Source: Clostridiales bacterium (GTDB lineage: Bacteria > Bacillota > Clostridia > Christensenellales > Borkfalkiaceae). From it: DNA of 9,526 bases. This document shows positions 5,930 to 9,526 of the stretch, in pieces. Position 1 is the stretch's first letter; every line of letters starts with the position of its first letter. The notes under the pieces are model-generated. The model did not search any database. It was not told where the DNA came from and saw nothing but the letters and a program-made list of their open reading frames with translations. The stretch lies in NCBI GenBank assembly GCA_015069525.1, contig SVIK01000058.1:1-9526 (forward strand). The letters run 5' to 3'. The position numbers were made by a program, and so were the translations under genes.

Positions 5930-6367
5930 ATGCAAAAGATAAATTTCGTCGTGGTAGGGAAAATTAAAGAGAGCTTTTATCGAGAAGCGGTGGCGGAATA
6001 CGTAAAACGTCTTTCTCGCTTTGCTAAGGTGGAGATAAAGGAACTTGCCGAAGGGGTATCGCCCGATGCGGAAACGGCGGATATTTTGCGCGCTGTTAGA
6101 GGATATACGATAGCTTTGGCTATCGAAGGGGAAAAATATTCAAGCGAGAAGCTCGCAAATAAATTGCAAAAGCTGTGCGATGCGGGTAAGGAAATTTCCT
6201 TTATTATCGGCTCTTCTTGCGGACTTTCTAACGACGTAAAGCAGTCTGCCGATTGCTTGATGTCCTTCTCGGATATGACGTTTCCGCACCAACTCATGCG
6301 TGTGATTTTGGCAGAGCAAGTATACCGTGCGTTTATGATAAACAGCGGAGCTACGTATCATAAGTGA
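5930..6367 (+). CDS. rlmH: 23S rRNA pseudouridine-1915 N3-methyltransferase RlmH
   Basis: 145 residues of the SPOUT family. RlmH methylates pseudouridine 1915 in helix 69 of 23S rRNA on assembled ribosomes, using S-adenosylmethionine. The N-terminus (INFVVVGKIKESFYREAVAEYVKRL), the knotted C-terminal half with FIIGSSCGLS, and SFSDMTFPHQLMRVILAEQ followed by YRAFMINSGATYHK at the very end are diagnostic. Two small departures are visible: the usual IGG of the cofactor loop is IGS, and the protein is about 10-14 residues shorter than common homologues, with the gap in the linker around residues 42-60. The C-terminal YHK is intact. ATG at 5930 has GAGGAAAG upstream. It lies seven bases after the CPBP gene, so the two are probably co-transcribed. 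Confidence 0.93.
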   Translation: MQKINFVVVGKIKESFYREAVAEYVKRLSRFAKVEIKELAEGVSPDAETADILRAVRGYTIALAIEGEKYSSEKLANKLQKLCDAGKEISFIIGSSCGLSNDVKQSADCLMSFSDMTFPHQLMRVILAEQVYRAFMINSGATYHK

Positions 6368-6388
6368 CCGCTTTATAACCTGTTTGCA

Positions 6389-6394
6389 TATACT
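6389..6394 (+). promoter_or_regulatory. Possible -10 box just before the peptidase gene
   Basis: TATACT at 6389-6394 lies six bases before ATG 6401, in a 33-base gap with no Shine-Dalgarno. No good -35 is present; the best is GTGACC at 6364-6369 with a long 19-base spacer. The gene may instead be served by read-through from rlmH. Confidence 0.3.
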
Positions 6395-6400
6395 ATCTGC

Positions 6401-7228
6401 ATGGATATTTATCAGCAGACGGCACGCTTTTACGAAAATGTAAAAACGGAAAAAACGGTGATAGGGCAAAGTCTTTTTAGGCGCAATATTTATGCGGTGA
6501 AGATAGGGGACGGCTCACCCGTGGGGGTGGCACAGTACGCTATGCACGGCAGAGAATTTGTGACGGCAAAGCTTGCCTTTGCGCAGTATAATTACGGCTT
6601 AAAGAAAGGGAGCTTTTGGATAGTACCGCTTGTCAACCCCGACGGAGCGTTGTTATCGCAGGTGGGGCTGGATAGCGTGCAAGAGATAAAGGATAGAGAA
6701 AGACTGTTGCGTTTGAATGGTGGAAAGGTGGATTTTTCCCTTTGGAAAGCCAACGGACGAGGGGTGGATTTGAACGTGAATTTCCCTGCACGTTGGGGTA
6801 CGGGCAGGAAAAACGTGCGGTTTGCTGGGGCGGAGAATTATATTGGCGAAAAACCCTTTTCCGAACCTGAAACGCTTGCGCTCAAAAATTTTACGGAAAA
6901 AATCAAACCCGATTATACGATTAGCTATCATACGAAAGGGGAAGAAATTTATTGGTATTTTTATCAATCGGCGCGTACATACCCCCGCGATAAACGGTTG
7001 GCAAAGGCGCTTTCCTTATCTTCTGGATATCCGCTTGCACAAGCCAAAGGTAGTGCGGGTGGGTATAAGGATTGGTGTATAAGTGCGTTCAAAATTCCTG
7101 CGTTTACGGTGGAGGTTGGGGCGGATTGGTTGCAACACCCGATTGTAGACGAGGGGGTAAACGATATCATTGAAAAAAACGGGAAATCGTTGTACGATTT
7201 AACGGAGGAATATTTACGGATTTTATGA
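6401..7228 (+). CDS. M14-family zinc peptidase, probable gamma-D-glutamyl-diaminopimelate (DL-) endopeptidase
   Basis: 275 residues covering a whole M14 carboxypeptidase-type domain. Zinc ligands are His49 and Glu52 (MHGREF) and His177 (SYHTKG). VNPDG (78-82) and NGRGVDLNVNFPARW (118-132) are the usual substrate-site segments, and Glu238 in FTVEVG is the catalytic base. GVDLNxNFPA, lacking the arginine that follows the asparagine in carboxypeptidase A, is typical of the peptidoglycan-type members that cut gamma-D-Glu-diaminopimelate bonds. There is no signal peptide or LysM domain, so the enzyme should act in the cytoplasm (muropeptide recycling) or in a sporulating cell, as known for a cytoplasmic Bacillus sphaericus endopeptidase. 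The start has no visible Shine-Dalgarno. The stop overlaps the tadA ATG by four bases (ATGA), implying coupling. Confidence 0.86.
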   Translation: MDIYQQTARFYENVKTEKTVIGQSLFRRNIYAVKIGDGSPVGVAQYAMHGREFVTAKLAFAQYNYGLKKGSFWIVPLVNPDGALLSQVGLDSVQEIKDRERLLRLNGGKVDFSLWKANGRGVDLNVNFPARWGTGRKNVRFAGAENYIGEKPFSEPETLALKNFTEKIKPDYTISYHTKGEEIYWYFYQSARTYPRDKRLAKALSLSSGYPLAQAKGSAGGYKDWCISAFKIPAFTVEVGADWLQHPIVDEGVNDIIEKNGKSLYDLTEEYLRIL

Positions 7229-7758
7229 GAAAATTAACGAGAGAAGAACGGTTTATGCGGGAAGCGATTAAGGTGGCGAAACGCGGGCTTGCGCAGGGCG
7301 AAGTCCCCATTGGCGCGGTAATCGTTTACGAGGATAAGGTAGTAGCGCGCGGGTATAACCGCCGTGCCAAATTACAGCTTGCGTCCGCGCACGCCGAGAT
7401 GATGGCGATTGATAGGGCTTGTAAAAAATTCCATTCTTGGCGGTTGCCCGAAGGGTGCGAGTTGTACGTGACGTTGGAGCCTTGCCCGATGTGTATGGGC
7501 GCTTGCTTGAACGCACGTGTGGATAAAGTGTATTTTGGGGCGTACGAACAAAAGGGACGTTCGCTTACGGGTGCACTTGCCGAGGCGAATCTTCTCAATC
7601 ATAAAACGGAAGTCGTGGGCGGAGTATCGGAAGAGAAATGTTCAGCGCTGTTGACCTCCTTTTTTTCTGGAATGCGACAAAAACAAAAGGAAGAAAAGGA
7701 AAGAAAGAAGGCGGAAGGACAAACCGTAGATTGTGGAAAAAACGAAAAAAGAAATTAA
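7225..7758 (+). CDS. tadA: tRNA-specific adenosine deaminase TadA
   Basis: 177 residues. TadA converts the wobble adenosine of tRNA-Arg(ACG) to inosine. The cytidine-deaminase-fold signature is complete: HAEMM (His56 zinc ligand, Glu58 proton shuttle) and EPCPMCMGAC (Cys87 and Cys90 zinc ligands). Conserved flanking parts are FMREAIKVAKRG, GEVPIGAVIV and ARVDKVYFGAYEQKG. Family members more often have a DPKAG-type stretch where EQKGRSLTG occurs here. The C-terminal tail from about 151 (KQKEEKERKKAEG) is charged and probably disordered. ATG 7225 overlaps the peptidase stop. The only GGAGG upstream is 16 bases away, too far to work normally, so translation is probably coupled to the peptidase. 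An internal ATG ten codons on would cut into the conserved first helix. Confidence 0.93.
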   Translation: MRKLTREERFMREAIKVAKRGLAQGEVPIGAVIVYEDKVVARGYNRRAKLQLASAHAEMMAIDRACKKFHSWRLPEGCELYVTLEPCPMCMGACLNARVDKVYFGAYEQKGRSLTGALAEANLLNHKTEVVGGVSEEKCSALLTSFFSGMRQKQKEEKERKKAEGQTVDCGKNEKRN

Positions 7759-7777
7759 AAAATGAGGGCATATTCCC

Positions 7778-7806
7778 TTGACTTAATTTTTTGAAAAGAG
7801 TATTAT
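7778..7806 (+). promoter_or_regulatory. Promoter of prs
   Basis: TTGACT (7778-7783), 17 bases, TATTAT (7801-7806). The predicted start is around 7812-7814, giving a leader of about 130 bases before the prs ATG. A weak AGGG/CCCT hairpin just before it (7765-7778) may help end the tadA transcript. Confidence 0.8.
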
Positions 7807-7810
7807 ATTA

Positions 7811-7877
7811 TACGACAAGTATACGACAAGAATTTGCGTACGCTTTGCGTAGCGTGGAAATTGTGCAGTACGACAAG
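7811..7877 (+). repeat. Three direct copies of TACGACAAG in the prs leader
   Basis: The 9-mer TACGACAAG occurs exactly at 7811-7819, 7822-7830 and 7869-7877. The first two copies are 11 bases apart, about one helical turn, right at the predicted transcription start. Between the second and third copies is a short hairpin (TACGC-TTT-GCGTA, 7839-7851). Further down, ACCGAA (7884-7889) can pair with TTCGGT (7915-7920). The arrangement suggests an operator or leader-based control of prs, but I recognise neither a known box nor a riboswitch class. Confidence 0.55.
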
Positions 7878-7942
7878 ATAAAAACCGAAAAGTACCGTGG
7901 AAAAGCGGACGAAATTCGGTAAAAATAAAAGGAAGGTTACAT

Positions 7943-8887
7943 ATGATAACACACGGCAACGAAATCAAGCTGTTTTGCGGTAACTCTAATTCCGATTTGG
8001 CAAAGGCGATTGCGAAGAAACTCAATACCAGCCTTGGCGAAGTGGAAGTAAACACGTTCTCCGACGGAGAAATTAACGTACACATTAAAGAAACCGTTCG
8101 CGGTAGAGACGTATTCATTATCCAATCTACGTGCTCTCCCGTAAACGACAACCTTATGGAACTCCTCATAATGATTGACGCGGTAAAACGCGCTTCGGCT
8201 GGCCGTGTGACGGCGGTTATCCCTTATTTTGGGTATGCTCGCCAAGACAGAAAGGCTCGCTCGCGTGACCCCATTACGGCAAAACTCGTGGCAAATTTGC
8301 TTACGGAAGCAGGGGCAGACCGCGTTTTGACGATGGATTTACACGCAGACCAAATTCAAGGCTTCTTCGATATCCCCGTAGATAACCTTCTCGGCGGACC
8401 TACGCTTTACAATTACTTTGCAAAGCAAGGCAATATCGACGTAGTCGTTGCACCCGATTTGGGTAGCGTAAAACGTTCGAGAAAGGTCGCTGAAAAATTC
8501 GGCGTGCCCATTGCTATTATCGACAAGCGTCGTCCTAAAGCGAACGTTATGGAGGTTATGAGCATTATCGGCGACGTAGCTGGCAAGAGATGTCTTATGA
8601 TTGACGACATGATTGATACGGCAGGTACGCTTTGCCAAGGCGCGCAAGCAATCAAAGACGCAGGCGCAACGGAAGTATATGCGGGCTGTACGCACGCGGT
8701 ACTTAGCGGTCCTGCTATCGAAAGATTGAAAAATTCTGCAATTACCAAGCTCGTTATGCTCGACACGATTCATTTGCCCGACGAAAAGAAGCTCGACAAA
8801 TTCGAAGTATTGTCGGTTGCGGATATCTTTGCTGCGGCAATCGAGAACGTATATCTCGATAAGCCGATGTCCAAATTGTACGACTAA
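7943..8887 (+). CDS. prs: Ribose-phosphate pyrophosphokinase (PRPP synthetase)
   Basis: 314 residues, class I PRPP synthetase. It makes 5-phosphoribosyl-1-diphosphate from ribose-5-phosphate and ATP for purine, pyrimidine, NAD, histidine and tryptophan synthesis. Landmarks in order are FSDGEI near 39-44, the ATP-binding flexible loop YFGYARQDRKARSRDPITAK (95-114), MDLHADQIQGFFDIP (131-145, His134), DKRRP (194-198), and the PRPP-binding loop MIDDMIDTAGTL (219-230). Length and ends match the bacterial family. A small variation is VDNLLGG after the metal-binding region, where VDNLYA is common. ATG 7943 has GGAAGG six bases upstream. Codon choice looks more even than in the preceding genes, as expected of a highly expressed enzyme. 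It has its own promoter and a long leader. prs close to pth is a familiar Firmicute neighbourhood, here without ctc between them. Confidence 0.97.
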   Translation: MITHGNEIKLFCGNSNSDLAKAIAKKLNTSLGEVEVNTFSDGEINVHIKETVRGRDVFIIQSTCSPVNDNLMELLIMIDAVKRASAGRVTAVIPYFGYARQDRKARSRDPITAKLVANLLTEAGADRVLTMDLHADQIQGFFDIPVDNLLGGPTLYNYFAKQGNIDVVVAPDLGSVKRSRKVAEKFGVPIAIIDKRRPKANVMEVMSIIGDVAGKRCLMIDDMIDTAGTLCQGAQAIKDAGATEVYAGCTHAVLSGPAIERLKNSAITKLVMLDTIHLPDEKKLDKFEVLSVADIFAAAIENVYLDKPMSKLYD

Positions 8888-8907
8888 TTTTTAACGACGA
8901 AAGAAAA

Positions 8908-8931
8908 AGCCACCGCTTGTAAACGGTGGCT
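8908..8931 (+). terminator. Perfect hairpin between prs and pth, possible partial terminator or processing site
   Basis: AGCCACCG (8908-8915) pairs fully with CGGTGGCT (8924-8931) around an eight-base loop. Downstream on the plus strand is CTTCTTGAT rather than a clean T run, so termination would be incomplete. The run of T is on the other side (minus strand), where no gene ends. It could lower pth expression relative to prs or protect the prs 3' end. Confidence 0.5.
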
Positions 8932-8953
8932 CTTCTTGATAAAAGGAAAGAAT

Positions 8954-9511
8954 ATGTATTTAATTGTAGGCTTGGGAAATCCCGATAAAAAATACGAAAA
9001 AACCTTTCATAACATGGGCTATATCGCCGTAGGCGATTGTGCGGAAGCGTTTGACGTGAAATTTAAGAAGAAAGAGTGCGAATCGTCCGTTGCAGAAGCG
9101 TTTTTCGGCGGAGAGAAAATTATCCTCGCACGCCCCTTGACGTATATGAATAATTCGGGCAGGGCGGTAAAACAGCTCATGGCGAAATATAAAATCACCG
9201 AAGATAAACTGCTTGTGATATACGACGATTACGACCTGCCAAAAGGCAAAGTGCGTATTCGCGCAAGCGGTAGCGCAGGTACGCACAACGGTATGCGTAG
9301 CATTATCGGTGAAACGGGTTTGACAAATTTTGCCCGTATCCGTATCGGTATCCGCGACGACGTGGATATCCCTATCATCAATTACGTGCTTTCCGAGGTG
9401 CGTAAGGAAGATTACGAGCTGTTTGGTGAGGCTTGCAAAAAAGCGGGGGAAGCCGCCGCTACGTTTGCAAAGGGTGAGGATATCGAAAAAGTAATGTGTA
9501 AATTTAACTAA
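8954..9511 (+). CDS. pth: Peptidyl-tRNA hydrolase
   Basis: 185 residues. Pth cleaves peptidyl-tRNAs released from stalled ribosomes and recycles the tRNA. The family signature is clear: VGLGNP (5-10), FHNMGY with catalytic His19, PLTYMNNSG (61-69) with the substrate-binding asparagine, YDDYDLPKGKVRIRASGSAG (90-109) with Asp91 at the position of E. coli Asp93, and THNGMRSI (110-117, Asn112). Length is normal. ATG 8954 has AAGGAAAG seven bases upstream; a TTG 18 bases earlier would add only six residues without family support. It follows prs by 66 bases, with a strong hairpin between them and no separate promoter that I can see. In Bacillus the equivalent gene is spoVC. Confidence 0.96.
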   Translation: MYLIVGLGNPDKKYEKTFHNMGYIAVGDCAEAFDVKFKKKECESSVAEAFFGGEKIILARPLTYMNNSGRAVKQLMAKYKITEDKLLVIYDDYDLPKGKVRIRASGSAGTHNGMRSIIGETGLTNFARIRIGIRDDVDIPIINYVLSEVRKEDYELFGEACKKAGEAAATFAKGEDIEKVMCKFN

Positions 9512-9526
9512 GTTTAATTGGTTTTA

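Noticed and set aside
7807..7942. A known riboswitch or PurR box in the prs leader
   Set aside because: No CCGAAC-type PurR box and no conserved core of a purine, ppGpp/PRPP or T-box leader could be recognised by eye. A covariance-model search would be decisive.

Overview
The window looks like chromosomal housekeeping DNA from an endospore-forming Bacillota, most likely a Clostridia-type organism. The main evidence is a complete spoIIAA-spoIIAB-sigF operon. Other support comes from Gram-positive-style ribosome binding sites, sigma-A-like promoters with TTGACT -35 boxes, tRNA genes that encode their CCA ends, and closest resemblance (by eye) of the enzymes to Firmicute families. No species can be named from the sequence alone, and I see no mobile element, CRISPR array or rRNA.

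Layout. Positions 1-3153 read on the minus strand. In transcription order they hold a tRNA pair (CAU anticodon, then Asp) ending in a strong terminator, then a two-gene operon of YwaF/TMEM164-like membrane proteins with its own promoter and terminator, then the start of an unrecognised probable lipoprotein that runs off the left edge. From about 3351 everything reads on the plus strand: spoIIAA, spoIIAB, sigF, a CPBP-family membrane protease, rlmH, an M14-type cell-wall peptidase, tadA, then prs and pth in a separate transcription unit. The 3154-3350 gap is the divergent control region between the tRNA promoter and spoIIA.

How the genes work together. spoIIAA/spoIIAB/sigF form the partner-switching module that releases sigma-F in the forespore. 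The downstream genes are mostly translation and RNA maintenance (rlmH, tadA, pth), PRPP supply (prs), and two peptidases of unknown assignment. The peptidases may relate to the envelope or to sporulation, but that is inference from position.

No clear new system is visible. The points most worth a second look are: three genes whose -10 boxes lie so close to the ATG that they may be leaderless; a tandem YwaF-like pair in which one copy has lost the histidine of a shared H-x-C motif; a CAU tRNA with an extra base in its D arm; a repeated 9-mer in the prs leader; and an inverted repeat with Spo0A-box-like sites ahead of spoIIAA.
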